Assembly (NCBI GenBank): GCA_963851415.1
Contig: CAWKPF010000002.1
Location: forward strand, 3,968,001-4,032,000
Source of the DNA: CAWKPF01 sp963851415
GTDB taxonomy: Bacteria > Acidobacteriota > Thermoanaerobaculia > Multivoradales > Multivoraceae
DNA length: 64,000 nucleotides
Reading direction: 5' to 3'
Shown here one piece after another: positions 45,920-54,637 of this stretch; position 1 is the first letter of the stretch; each line of letters begins with the position of its first letter. Position numbers and translations under genes: made by a program. The notes under the pieces were generated by a model. The model worked only from the letters and a program-made list of their open reading frames with translations. It was not told where the DNA came from and ran no database searches.

Positions 45920-46250
45920 GAGCGCAGCTCGTCGACCACCGGAAGGCATCCGCGACAGCACAACGAGCCCATGGCCAGCTCATTCCCACGCGAGACTCGA
46001 TCTCCTTCCATCCCTTCGTAGAGAGGGCTCGAGCTCCGACCACATCGTGCCCCAGGTGATGCGTCGTGCCTCCCAGCCGAACAGATAGGCGGCACGCCAC
46101 CGTTCGTAGTCGTCGGCTTAAGGGACGTTGGAGCACTCTCGGTACTCAGAGCACCAGTGCTCATCATCGCCCACGATGTCGAGTGCGCCTGGAGCCTCTT
46201 CGTCCTCGAGCGCGGCCGGCCGCGATAGCTGGATGTGCTCCTGTTCATCG
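45920..46250 (-). pseudogene. Decayed small conserved protein next to the IS21 end
   Basis: Minus-strand segments DDEHWCSEYRECSNVP-stop, then DDYERWRAAYLFGWEARR, TWGTMWSELEPSLRRD and, in a third frame, WKEIESRVGMSWPWARCAV form one coherent Trp/Glu-rich sequence broken by a stop (near 46120) and a frameshift (near 46020). It resembles a small conserved bacterial protein that pairs an EYWR-like start with a WEEVE...W ending, which I know only as uncharacterised. The rest of 45843-46402 has no gene. Confidence 0.4.
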
Positions 46251-46402
46251 AGTCAGTTTGCCAGTCACATGCAACCTGACAACGCCGACCCCAGGGCCAC
46301 CGATGCACCCTGTCGAGGAATCGAGATCCTTCGCTCCGCTGCCGAAGAGCTCCTGCCCGAAGCCCTGCTCGCGCTTCACGATCGGGTACCGGGCCGACAG
46401 CC

Positions 46403-47203
46403 TCAGCCGAAGGCCGCGATCCCCATCAACCCCTGCTTGGACTCCTCCTGGAGGAAGGCGCTGAAGGGCGGGGTCTGCTCCGCGACCCACTCGTGAAAGG
46501 CCGCGTTTTCCTGAATGTCGTCGGCAAGTACGAGAGCGCGCTCCGAGAGGTGCCGGGACACGTCACGGAGCTCCGCGCGCTGACTCCAGTAAGTGTGGAG
46601 CGCATCGTGCACGAACAGATCGATCGTGCCGAGACGAGAAAGCAGGCCCGGCAGGACTCTTCGGCTGCTGCCACGATGTAGCTGCCAACGCGACCTGAGC
46701 TCCTCTGGCACCAGGATACCGACGTAGTCCTCCACCCTCGGACCCAACGGGGGTAGATCGATGCTGTGAAGCACACCGTCGCCTCCGTTGGCTTCCAACG
46801 CACTGAGAAGGAAGGTCGAGCTCACCCCCGACGCGACCCCGGTCTCCACGATCTTGTTCGGCCGAATCAACCGGACGCCGAGGTAGCACAGCCGTGCCAG
46901 GACGAAGTCACCGTCATGCACCGCCGTAATGGGGTTGTTGCGGCGGGTCTCGGCCATGCGCTCCTGGACCCGGCTCTCGACCGCCGCCGCCTCGTCGCGC
47001 AGGAAGTCTGCCTCGCCTCCGAAGTGGCGGACCAGGTCGCGCTCGACCTGCTCGAGGGCAGTGGTCAGATACTCGGGGGGCCGAGTCATCAGGCGGCCCA
47101 TCCTGACCTCTGCGACGTGGCGTACCCGATCGATCGCTTCGCCGGGGCGCCGAATCACGACCGAAAGGAGGGCCCTAGCCTTCTCCGCTTTGGACACCGT
47201 CAT
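46403..47203 (-). CDS. Class I SAM-dependent methyltransferase
   Basis: 266 residues. SAM motif I is IVETGVASGVSSTFLLSAL, with a later acidic residue in LHSIDLPPLG. A metal/substrate-type loop (DLFVHDALHTYWSQRAEL) and VLADDIQEN match the Methyltransf_24/cephalosporin-hydroxylase-like group of sugar or natural-product O-methyltransferases. As the last minus-strand gene of the polysaccharide locus it may methylate a sugar. No membrane span or signal. It is separated from the glycosyltransferase by 193 bp with nothing recognised. Confidence 0.8.
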   Translation of the reverse strand: MTVSKAEKARALLSVVIRRPGEAIDRVRHVAEVRMGRLMTRPPEYLTTALEQVERDLVRHFGGEADFLRDEAAAVESRVQERMAETRRNNPITAVHDGDFVLARLCYLGVRLIRPNKIVETGVASGVSSTFLLSALEANGGDGVLHSIDLPPLGPRVEDYVGILVPEELRSRWQLHRGSSRRVLPGLLSRLGTIDLFVHDALHTYWSQRAELRDVSRHLSERALVLADDIQENAAFHEWVAEQTPPFSAFLQEESKQGLMGIAAFG

Positions 47204-47396
47204 GGGCCCTGAAGGGTAGCACAGCGGCGCGGATTCTCTTGTGCGCCGTAGCGTGGACGAAGCTCGCCGGGCACCCCGTGGCAGCGTAGGCCTGACCGGC
47301 TCCGCGTTTGCACGCGGGATCGCTTCCCTCTCTCCCGCGAATCGCGCTCCAGCTCAGCGGCGTGCGGCGTTATTGGCTCGACTGAGACGCCGGCCG

Positions 47397-48557
47397 CTAA
47401 TCGCTCAGGGCGATCTCGTAGATTTCGAGCAGACGGGTCAGTCCGACCTCGGGGGTATAGCGCTCTTCGTAGTCCCGCCGTGCCTCGATTCCGGCCTCGC
47501 GGACCGCTCTCGGCTGGGAGGACAGCTCCTCCACACGAGCCCGCAGCGACTCGGGGACACCGGCGTCGAACAGCCAGCCATTGCGCCCCTCCTCGATTAC
47601 CTCTGCCATCGCACCCAGCCGCGAGCCGAGAACCGGCAGGCCACAGGCAAACGCCTCGATGATTGTCATCGGGAAGCCCTCGTACCACAGCGAGGGGAAG
47701 ATCAAGAAACGAGCGTGCTTCATCTCTTCGACTACACGGGGGTTCTCGACGCGGCCGAGGTACTCGATCGAGGGATTTGCACGACCCGCCTCTCGGCACT
47801 CCGCCTCGAGCGGCCCGTCGCCAGCGATGCGAAGCGGAACGTCGAGCCCTCGCCACGCTTCCAGAAGAGTCTCGATTCCCTTCTCCTGCGACAGACGGCC
47901 GACGAACAGAACTCCGTCCGCCATTTCGCCGCGCGGGCCGGGATCGACCATCCGAAAGTTCGCTCGGCGCACCACCCGCTCGGCGGGAAGACCTCCTTCG
48001 ATCAGCTTGTGCCGGGAGAATTCTGTCGCGGCGACGTACAGCCGCACCCGATCGCGAAAGGTCCCCAGAGCACGATGAACGGAGGTCATCGACCCAACGA
48101 CGGCGGTCTGCAAGCGCGAGTCGTGGTAACAGGCATGAAGCACACCGGGCCATGGCACGGCGCGCCCCAGGCATTGCTCGCACACGGCACCGTCGCGAAA
48201 CAGAGTCGCCCGTGGGCAAGTCAGGCGGTAGTTCTGGACCGTCTGAACGACGGGCACCCCCGACTCGACGCAGGCGTAGTAGATCGAGGGAGAAAAACGA
48301 GGGAAGAAGTTGACCACGTGCACCAGGTCGGGCCGGAAGGCCGAGAGCAGGTCCGCCATGCGCCGACGCCACCGACTCGACCACACGGCGTCGACCGCGA
48401 AGCGAGCGCGGCCGAGGAGCCCCTCGGGCACCTCGTTGTGCGCAGTAACCGGCACGACCTCGTGACCTGCCGAGAGCAGGAGAGCCACGTCCGACTCGAA
48501 GACCTCGTCCTCGCCTCCTCGGTGGAGGTAGCGGTTGCACACCGCGACGATACGCAC
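47397..48557 (-). CDS. GT4 family glycosyltransferase
   Basis: 386 residues with a GT-B fold: the N-terminal domain opens RIVAVCNRYLHRGGEDEVFESDV (glycine loop), and the C-terminal nucleotide-sugar domain has VLFVGRLSQEKGIETLLEAW, RIAGDGPLE and LWYEGFPMTIIEAFACGLPV (the E-x7-E motif). It is a retaining transferase that adds a sugar to a lipid-linked glycan on the cytoplasmic side. Placement beside sulfotransferases and a Wzy/WaaL protein assigns it to exopolysaccharide assembly. The sugar cannot be predicted. Confidence 0.9.
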   Translation of the reverse strand: MRIVAVCNRYLHRGGEDEVFESDVALLLSAGHEVVPVTAHNEVPEGLLGRARFAVDAVWSSRWRRRMADLLSAFRPDLVHVVNFFPRFSPSIYYACVESGVPVVQTVQNYRLTCPRATLFRDGAVCEQCLGRAVPWPGVLHACYHDSRLQTAVVGSMTSVHRALGTFRDRVRLYVAATEFSRHKLIEGGLPAERVVRRANFRMVDPGPRGEMADGVLFVGRLSQEKGIETLLEAWRGLDVPLRIAGDGPLEAECREAGRANPSIEYLGRVENPRVVEEMKHARFLIFPSLWYEGFPMTIIEAFACGLPVLGSRLGAMAEVIEEGRNGWLFDAGVPESLRARVEELSSQPRAVREAGIEARRDYEERYTPEVGLTRLLEIYEIALSD

Positions 48558-48617
48558 GTCACCGCACCTCCCTGTGAGTCTCGCCGCGCCCCAGAGCGCA
48601 TGCGCCGACGAGCCCTG

Positions 48618-49460
48618 TCACGAGTAGCCGTACTCCCGGAGCTCTTCACCGAAGCTCCGCTCGCACTCCTCCAGGAGATCGCTTCCCTCGAAGTGCCCTC
48701 GAAACCCTCCGATCTTCCCCGAACGAAACGTCGGGCTGACCTCGCTGAAGGTCTCGGCGCAGAGCCGGCCGAGCAGCTCTTCGCTGCTTCGCACTCCGAC
48801 GTGCTCGAGGATCGCCGCCACGACTTCCCTCTGTCGACTTGCCCCACCCCCTCCTCGCTCTCCGATCAGATCCTCGAAGTGGACCTTCATGACGGAGTCC
48901 GAGAGCTCCGACCCGAGCCAACCCCGGTAGCCGCGCAGTCGCTGCACCATCGAAGGAAACCCCGTTTCCTCACTGCCCCGAATCGCCAGCCGGATGCGCT
49001 CGTGCAGGTCCGGGGTCTGCTGGAACAACTCGTAGAACCGATGCTGCGGCTGCCGGGGGATGTAGTGCGCCAGCGAAACGGCCACGTCGCGGGGGTCTCG
49101 CAGCATGAACAGGCCACGGACCCCGTGCCCCGACAGGGCCGCGCCGAACTCCGGACGGTACGCCCGGTGACTGACTACGACCTGGCCGGGGCGCGTGGTG
49201 GCGAGAACCCTGGCGAGACCTCCATACCTGTCGGAGTTGCTCTCGTCGAGAGTGGGCAACAACCGCCGATATAGATCGGGATGAAGGCAGAGCAGCCTTT
49301 CCAGGAGATGGGTGCCCGCTTTGGGTAGCGTCACACACAGAACGCGCGGCCTCTCGCGGTCGGCGAGCACGCGCCTGAACAGGTCGCTCGGTGCGAGACC
49401 GAAGCGGCGCAGGTCCCAGACCCGGCGACGCAGGGTCGCCATTCCTGCGCCGTCACGCAT
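48618..49460 (-). CDS. PAPS-type sulfotransferase domain protein (copy 1)
   Basis: 280 residues. The 5'-phosphosulfate-binding loop is TLPKAGTHLLERLL; the 3'-phosphate region is MLRDPRDVAVSLAHY. A family Gly-rich motif (LIGERGGGGASRQREVV) sits toward the C-terminus. It transfers sulfate from PAPS, probably to a sugar hydroxyl. It starts within the end of the ligase gene (8-bp overlap), so it is co-translated. It is the most divergent of the three sulfotransferases here. Confidence 0.87.
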   Translation of the reverse strand: MRDGAGMATLRRRVWDLRRFGLAPSDLFRRVLADRERPRVLCVTLPKAGTHLLERLLCLHPDLYRRLLPTLDESNSDRYGGLARVLATTRPGQVVVSHRAYRPEFGAALSGHGVRGLFMLRDPRDVAVSLAHYIPRQPQHRFYELFQQTPDLHERIRLAIRGSEETGFPSMVQRLRGYRGWLGSELSDSVMKVHFEDLIGERGGGGASRQREVVAAILEHVGVRSSEELLGRLCAETFSEVSPTFRSGKIGGFRGHFEGSDLLEECERSFGEELREYGYS

Positions 49461-50877
49461 CGGAGCTCTCTCCGTCCGATGCGGGCGCTGAGCTCACCAA
49501 AAACCGATTCTCGAGGGACCGACTCTCGAGAGACCATGCCGAGGCCATCAGCAGGAACACCGGACCGGTCACGGTGATGTAGTGCAGCGTGTTGTCCGCC
49601 AGGGAGTTGACGACGATCACCGTCATTCCCAGGACGGCGGTCAAGTGTGCCGAAGCCAGCACGGGGTCCGCCCGATCGACCGCCGACACCCAGCGTCGAT
49701 AGTGCCACACCAGCGGTGCGCCCAGTGCCACCACGAGCAGGATGAGTCCCGCGGCCCCTGCGTCGTGCAACACCTGAAGGTACTCATTGTGAGGGGGGTA
49801 CTCGCGCGGCGGTCGCTCTCTGCCCGGCCAGTAACGCGAGTCGGCGATCGCCTGGCGCAGGTGTCCGGGGCCTCGCCCGAACCACGGCTGCTCGCTCCAC
49901 CGCTCGAGGGTCACGCTCCAGAACACGTCCCGACCCGACACGTTCAGCGACTGAGGGATGTCGACCAGCTCCTCGGGAGGTCGGACGAACATCCGCTCAC
50001 GCACCCCTGGCAGGCTGATCAGGAGGAGGAGAGCAACCACTCCCGCGACCGCAAGGCGTAGGACGTTGCCCGGAAGTCGACGTGGCCGCATGCCGCCGAC
50101 CAGGAGCAGGAGCGGAGCCGTCGCCAGAGCGAGACGCGAGAAGGTGAACGCCACCAGCCCCAGAGCGAGCAACGAAGCAACCCTGCCGCTCTGCCACTTC
50201 GCCATGCGGTAGCGCCACCGCGGCAGTGCTACGCAGAGGATGAGCAGGGCATAGGTCGCGACCGGTCTGCCTCCGAGAATTCCCTTCGGGCCATTGCGAG
50301 TGAAATCGATCAGTCCCGCCGGAGTGCTGATCGCATAGATGGCGAACGGAATCACGAGACTCGCCACCAGCAGGCGGTCGAGTCGCTCCCGCGAGATTAC
50401 GGGCTCCCCTCTCATCACCGCTGCACCGACGATCGCGATCAGCAGTGGCAGGAGATAAAGGGCCACGTCCTTGAAGCCCGACACCACGCCCCCGTTCGCC
50501 AACCACCAGATCCCCGACCAGCTCGCGAACACGGCCCAGGGGACGATCGCGGGCCAGAGTCGCAACTGATCCAGGCGGGTGACACCCACCGCTCCCACCA
50601 TGACGGCGATGGCGAGAGTACGGGCGCCGCTCCCGGACACCCCACCGCCCAGATCCTGCTCGATCCCGCCCAGAAGACCCGCCAGGGCTGAGCTCAGAAC
50701 CACGATGTAGATCAAGAGCCACGGCCAGCGAGCCACCGCCAGCAGCACCGGAGCCCCGAGGGCGAGGGCCAGAACCGGCATCAGAGCTGCGGAAGGCACC
50801 AGAGCCACCGCGACACCGACGGCCGAAGCGGCCGCGAGTGCCAAGGGTATGGGAGCACCGAGCCGCTGAACCGTCAC
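49453..50877 (-). CDS. O-antigen ligase/polymerase family membrane protein (Wzy/WaaL-like)
   Basis: 474 residues, using the GTG at 50877 that overlaps the upstream sulfotransferase stop (GTGA). An ATG at 50958 is possible but would lie inside the neighbour. About ten hydrophobic spans; a large outer loop has GRGPGHLRQAIADSRYW ... YPPHNEYLQVLHDAGAAGL, the Wzy_C signature with the conserved His. Family proteins polymerise or ligate undecaprenol-linked glycans at the periplasmic face. With Wzx and Wzz in the same locus, a Wzy polymerase is the better guess. Confidence 0.87.
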   Translation of the reverse strand: MTVQRLGAPIPLALAAASAVGVAVALVPSAALMPVLALALGAPVLLAVARWPWLLIYIVVLSSALAGLLGGIEQDLGGGVSGSGARTLAIAVMVGAVGVTRLDQLRLWPAIVPWAVFASWSGIWWLANGGVVSGFKDVALYLLPLLIAIVGAAVMRGEPVISRERLDRLLVASLVIPFAIYAISTPAGLIDFTRNGPKGILGGRPVATYALLILCVALPRWRYRMAKWQSGRVASLLALGLVAFTFSRLALATAPLLLLVGGMRPRRLPGNVLRLAVAGVVALLLLISLPGVRERMFVRPPEELVDIPQSLNVSGRDVFWSVTLERWSEQPWFGRGPGHLRQAIADSRYWPGRERPPREYPPHNEYLQVLHDAGAAGLILLVVALGAPLVWHYRRWVSAVDRADPVLASAHLTAVLGMTVIVVNSLADNTLHYITVTGPVFLLMASAWSLESRSLENRFLVSSAPASDGESSDA

Positions 50878-51743
50878 CGGTAGCCATCCCAGGGATCGAC
50901 TTCCCGCGCCAATGCCGCGAGGCGGGAGCTCTGTCGAGGCGAGAGGGTCTCGCTCCATCCCCTGACCTGGCCTCGATTGACGAAGCGGAACCGCTGATCG
51001 GTGCCCCGGTGAAAGGACGCGCGCTCGGCGTCCTCCCGCTCGCGCAATCGCTCGACGCTGTTGTCCTCGATCACGTTCTCGAGCACACCCTCGTCAACCG
51101 GCTTGCCGAGGAACTCCACGATCCGCGCGAGCTGCTCGACCGGCTCCGCCCGGAGCTCCTCGTAGCGCACCACCAGCAGCGCGCCGCTCGTTGCCAGCGG
51201 ACTGCCCTGCCAGGTGGCGTAGTGTCGCTTCCACGTGGCGAAGGGGTTCACCTTCCCCGCAACGAAGGCGTCGAGGAACGCGTCGAGGTCGCCGTCAAAG
51301 AAGCCGCGCCAACGCACGAATCGATACTCCGAGACGGCCACCGCACGAATGTCGCGCAGAAGGTAGACCGCCTTCTTGTACTCGGGCCGCCAACATTCGT
51401 GCGTCTTGAGCAAGCGCCCTCCCTCCGGCAGGGAACGGGGCACAGAAGAGGCGGCCTCGATCTTGCCTACCACCGAGTCGTCGGCATCGAGCTCAGCAAA
51501 GCTCGCGGGACGCCCTTCGAGGAGCTGGAAGAGGAGAAAGCGCAGCCACGTGTTCCCCGACCTCGGATACGAGGCCAACATCACGTCGTGCGCCTCGAGA
51601 TCCCGATGACGCCACCACGTGAGTGGCCAGCGAAGCGGAGTTCGAGCCAGCGAGTGGCGAGCTCGACGCAGAGCCGAGCCCCTCCCCACGGCTTGCGGTG
51701 CCGAGTCCGGCGCCCTTCCTCGATTCGTCGGCTCGGCGGTCAT
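50874..51743 (-). CDS. PAPS-type sulfotransferase (copy 2)
   Basis: 289 residues. ASYPRSGNTWLRFLLF (PAPS 5'-loop) and LLRDIRAVAVSEYRFV (3'-loop) are both present. KTHEC follows the fold's second strand, and the C-terminus ends RFVNRGQVRGWSETLS. It is close in sequence to copy 3 at 53289. It starts 5 bp after the Wzz stop and overlaps the ligase start by 4 bases. Probably sulfates the polysaccharide or its precursor. Confidence 0.92.
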   Translation of the reverse strand: MTAEPTNRGRAPDSAPQAVGRGSALRRARHSLARTPLRWPLTWWRHRDLEAHDVMLASYPRSGNTWLRFLLFQLLEGRPASFAELDADDSVVGKIEAASSVPRSLPEGGRLLKTHECWRPEYKKAVYLLRDIRAVAVSEYRFVRWRGFFDGDLDAFLDAFVAGKVNPFATWKRHYATWQGSPLATSGALLVVRYEELRAEPVEQLARIVEFLGKPVDEGVLENVIEDNSVERLREREDAERASFHRGTDQRFRFVNRGQVRGWSETLSPRQSSRLAALAREVDPWDGYR

Positions 51744-51748
51744 GGCGC

Positions 51749-53176
51749 TCAGCAGCGATCGCGGATGAGCGCGAATCCGATCGCGAGACCGAGCCCGATC
51801 AACCCTGCGATCGCCACCCGCATCGGCAGATGCTGTCCAAGGGGTGCCCGGGGAGTAACCGCTTCGGATGCCATCCGGATCGGCACGAGATCGCTCTGAG
51901 CACGCGCCGATACCAAAGCCTCCCGATGGCGGGTCGCGACCTCCTCGCGATAGCGCAAGGCCTGCTCCAGCTCACGGTCCAACTGGCCGTCGACAACCTC
52001 GAACTCACGCACCAACGACTCTTCTTCGAGCAGGCGACGACGCTCCTCGAGCTGGAGATCGGCGAAGCGCGTGTACTCGAAGCTGGTCCGCTGCGCACTG
52101 AGAGATTGCTGTGCTGCAGCGAGCTCGGCCAAGAGTCCGGACAGCGACCCTTCGGCCGCACTGCGCAACAGCCGTTCCTCGGCGTTAGCGACCGAGCCCG
52201 CGAGGTCGAGATAGGCAGGATTGACCTGTTCGAAGAAAGACATAGAGCTCTCGGGCGCCGGCGCGGCCCGCTCGCTCGACACCACGATGCGATCCGGCAC
52301 GTCGTGGGAGACCAGCACGAGCCGGTCTGGGAGTTCGGCGAGCCGTCGTCGCTCCGCAAGCACGATCTCGAAGGCCTGCCGTTGTGCCAATGCCAGCGCG
52401 TCAATGGTCTCACGAAACGTCTCGAGCACCCCGCCGAGGCGCTGACGCGCCTGTGTCCGGAAAGCGTTCAAGCGCTCCTCTTTCACGGCGACCGTTCCGG
52501 TCAACCGTTCGCGCCAACGACCGGCGAGCTTCGCCCTGCTCTGTTCGAAGGTCTCGCGGTTGTCGCTGCGGGCCGTCTCGAGATCCCGGACACGCTCCTC
52601 GGCCTCCGTGAGGGCTTTCTCCATCGCCTCGACGACGGCACCGAGCTCGTTCTGCCGCAGCTGGCCCAGGTGCTCGACGAAAGCTTCTGTCCAGGCGTTC
52701 GCCATCAAGATCGCGAGTTCGGCCGAGTCCGCGCGGGTGGTGACCCCGATCATCGGTGCCAGCGCACTCTCCTCACGGCGCCTCACGAGCATCTGGCTCT
52801 CCACGTTCTTGCCCACCTCGAAGCGTACTTCGCGACCATCGGTCGCCTGCTCGACCCGCCGCTCGGCGGCTTCGAGCACAATGGGCGACTCCAGGATCCA
52901 CTGCAGCCCGTGAAGGGGCAGAGGCTTGCCCTCGATGCTCGTTTCGAGCTCCAGCTGCGAGACCAACAGGGTGGCGGACGCCTCGTACTTCGCCGGAATC
53001 AGGCGGCTAACGAGCAGCGTGGCCACAATGGCGACCAGCGGGATGGAGAGGAGCCAACCCCAGTGCCGTCGGACGAAATCGGTCACTGCCGCCCAACCCA
53101 GACCGTGGGCCGGAGGAGGCGACGATCCCGAGGAGGAATCGGGAGCTCCAGGAAACTGGTTCAACGGGGCTGTCAT
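51749..53176 (-). CDS. Wzz-type polysaccharide chain-length regulator (full length)
   Basis: 475 residues. A Pro/Ser-rich start leads to a first span (WGWLLSIPLVAIVATLLVSRLI, about 40-62), a Wzz N-domain (YEASATLLVSQLELE), a long coiled coil (about 150-420) and a final span (VAIAGLIGLGLAIGFAL) near the end. No C-terminal tyrosine kinase domain is attached, so it resembles Wzz/GumC without BY-kinase. It sets the length of chains made by the Wzy-type protein. It precedes the sulfotransferase, ligase and sulfotransferase genes in one run of minus-strand genes. Confidence 0.88.
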   Translation of the reverse strand: MTAPLNQFPGAPDSSSGSSPPPAHGLGWAAVTDFVRRHWGWLLSIPLVAIVATLLVSRLIPAKYEASATLLVSQLELETSIEGKPLPLHGLQWILESPIVLEAAERRVEQATDGREVRFEVGKNVESQMLVRRREESALAPMIGVTTRADSAELAILMANAWTEAFVEHLGQLRQNELGAVVEAMEKALTEAEERVRDLETARSDNRETFEQSRAKLAGRWRERLTGTVAVKEERLNAFRTQARQRLGGVLETFRETIDALALAQRQAFEIVLAERRRLAELPDRLVLVSHDVPDRIVVSSERAAPAPESSMSFFEQVNPAYLDLAGSVANAEERLLRSAAEGSLSGLLAELAAAQQSLSAQRTSFEYTRFADLQLEERRRLLEEESLVREFEVVDGQLDRELEQALRYREEVATRHREALVSARAQSDLVPIRMASEAVTPRAPLGQHLPMRVAIAGLIGLGLAIGFALIRDRC

Positions 53177-53232
53177 CTAGAAAGATCCGGGGCCGCTTGA
53201 CTCGGCGCAAGGGGGGCGAGGGAAAGGCCGGA

Positions 53233-53256
53233 AGACAAGCAGGATCCTACACCAGT
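53233..53256 (-). promoter_or_regulatory. Conserved upstream motif shared by both wzz genes
   Basis: The minus-strand sequence CTGGTGTAGGATC (rc of 53243-53255), with GGCCGG just downstream, recurs before the shortened wzz at 63112-63136. TAGGAT resembles a -10 element, but no -35 is evident. Confidence 0.35.
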
Positions 53257-53288
53257 GCAGTGCGGCCTCGCGCTCGAGACGCGATCCC

Positions 53289-54209
53289 TCAGGCAGTCTC
53301 CCCCGCTGGGCTTGCAACAGTGAGCGGGTAGCCCAGACGTTCGAGGAGAGGCTCCCAGCGGGTGTCGAGGAGGGCGCGCTGCTCCGAGTCGAGCCGATCA
53401 CGCCAGCCCGCGGTCTGCCCACTGTTGACGTGGCGAAGATCCCCCCGGGACTTGTGGAGTTCACTTGCATCCTCCTTGACCCGCATGTTCTCGATCGTAT
53501 TGCGCTCGATGGCACGGGAGATGTCGGCGACGGTGGCCCGCACCCCGAGATGGGAGAGGACGCTTGCCAGAACGCTCTGCGGGTCGGCTCGTAGCTCCTC
53601 GAAGCGAACGATCAGCAAGCGGTCTCCGAGGGGACTGTCCAACCAGCTCTGCACATGCCTGTTCCACGCCCCGAGCCCATGCACCCTGCCCTCCAGAAAA
53701 TCCTCCAGGAAGCGATCGAAGTCCTGGTTCGAAAAGCCGTGCATGGTCTGGAAACGATGCTCGGAAAGGACGACCGCCCGCGGATCGCGGACCAGGTACA
53801 CGGCGTGGCCGTATGGCTCCTGATAACACTCGTGAGTCTTGATCACCCGTCCACCTCCAGGAAGAAGTGGCGGTGCGGATCGGTGGCGACCCACGTAAGG
53901 AAGCAATCGACCGGCACCCTCGAAGCTCGGATCCTCGCCCGTCAGGAGATCGGCGAGCAGAAAGCGGAGCCAGGTATTCCCCGATCGGGGGTACGAGGCG
54001 AGAAAGAAGTCGCCATCGCGCAGCCCTCGATGCCGCCAGGCGAGCCTCAAGGGGCGCATTCCCGAGCGAGCCAGGAGAAGACGTGCCTGCCTACGAAGTG
54101 GGCGGATCCACGGGAATAGGGGTCGGGTCAAAGCTCTGGCACTCGTTGACGGTCGTTTTCGTTCCGGGTCAGGCCAGCCCGGGGTCCTCAGCAAGGCCCA
54201 CCTGGCCAC
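53289..54209 (-). CDS. PAPS-type sulfotransferase (copy 3)
   Basis: 306 residues from a GTG at 54209 with AAGGGAG close upstream. The frame stays open to a GTG at 54311, but that extension has no family feature and is AT-richer. PAPS loop: ASYPRSGNTWLRFLLA; 3'-loop: LVRDPRAVVLSEHRFQ; KTHECY and RHVNSGQTAGWRDRL follow. It is a near sister of copy 2. Transcribed alone ahead of the wzz gene; a 112-bp gap separates them. Confidence 0.9.
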   Translation of the reverse strand: MARWALLRTPGWPDPERKRPSTSARALTRPLFPWIRPLRRQARLLLARSGMRPLRLAWRHRGLRDGDFFLASYPRSGNTWLRFLLADLLTGEDPSFEGAGRLLPYVGRHRSAPPLLPGGGRVIKTHECYQEPYGHAVYLVRDPRAVVLSEHRFQTMHGFSNQDFDRFLEDFLEGRVHGLGAWNRHVQSWLDSPLGDRLLIVRFEELRADPQSVLASVLSHLGVRATVADISRAIERNTIENMRVKEDASELHKSRGDLRHVNSGQTAGWRDRLDSEQRALLDTRWEPLLERLGYPLTVASPAGETA

Positions 54210-54349
54210 TTTGCTCCCTTGTTTCGTCCCTGCGCGCTGATTCTCCGCCGGAGCCGCGGTTCCATGATAAGCCCTTGGGCACGCCTCTCGAGGACAATTG
54301 AAGCTTGTCACCTACCGGAGAGGAGTCGGTAGCATGAGTCGGGGACTCG

Positions 54350-54549
54350 TATGAGGTCCGTCACGGGAAAGCGCTGCACGAGCTCGAGATCTACACGGAC
54401 GACGTGCTGTACGACACCGTGTCCAACCTCGACAACCCGTTCGAGATCGACCAGGTTCGCGGGGCACAACCTCGGAGCCGTGAAGGCGGACGCGAACGGC
54501 ACTTTCAACGTTGACGACTTCGTCGCCACTCGCCTCAAGCCTCTCGCTG
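54350..54549 (+). pseudogene. Decayed 3' end of the small secreted protein gene at 58105
   Basis: ELEIYTDDVLYDTVSNLDNP-FEID, then in a second frame GHNLGAVKADANGTFNVDD-FVATRLKP, match FKIYKDDVLFATESNLDNPF ... GHNLGAVASSANGTFYADDF of 58105-58758. A 2-bp deletion near 54455-54465 breaks the frame. No start and no signal peptide remain. Confidence 0.8.
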
Positions 54550-54584
54550 CCAGTCCTCCCACGCCAGTCGCCATGGGATCGGAA

Positions 54585-54614
54585 AGCCGGCCACTCCTTC
54601 GGGAGGCCGGCTCT
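54585..54614 (+). terminator. Duplicate of the 58786 terminator
   Basis: AGCCGGCC (54585-54592) pairs with GGCCGGCT (54605-54612). The flanking GGGATCGGAA and ACTCCTTC loop are shared with the terminator at 58786-58819, but the T-run is poor (TCTTCT). It follows the pseudogene and lies just past the stop of the beta-helix gene on the other strand. Confidence 0.7.
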
Positions 54615-54637
54615 TCTACCTGCGACCGGAAGGAACC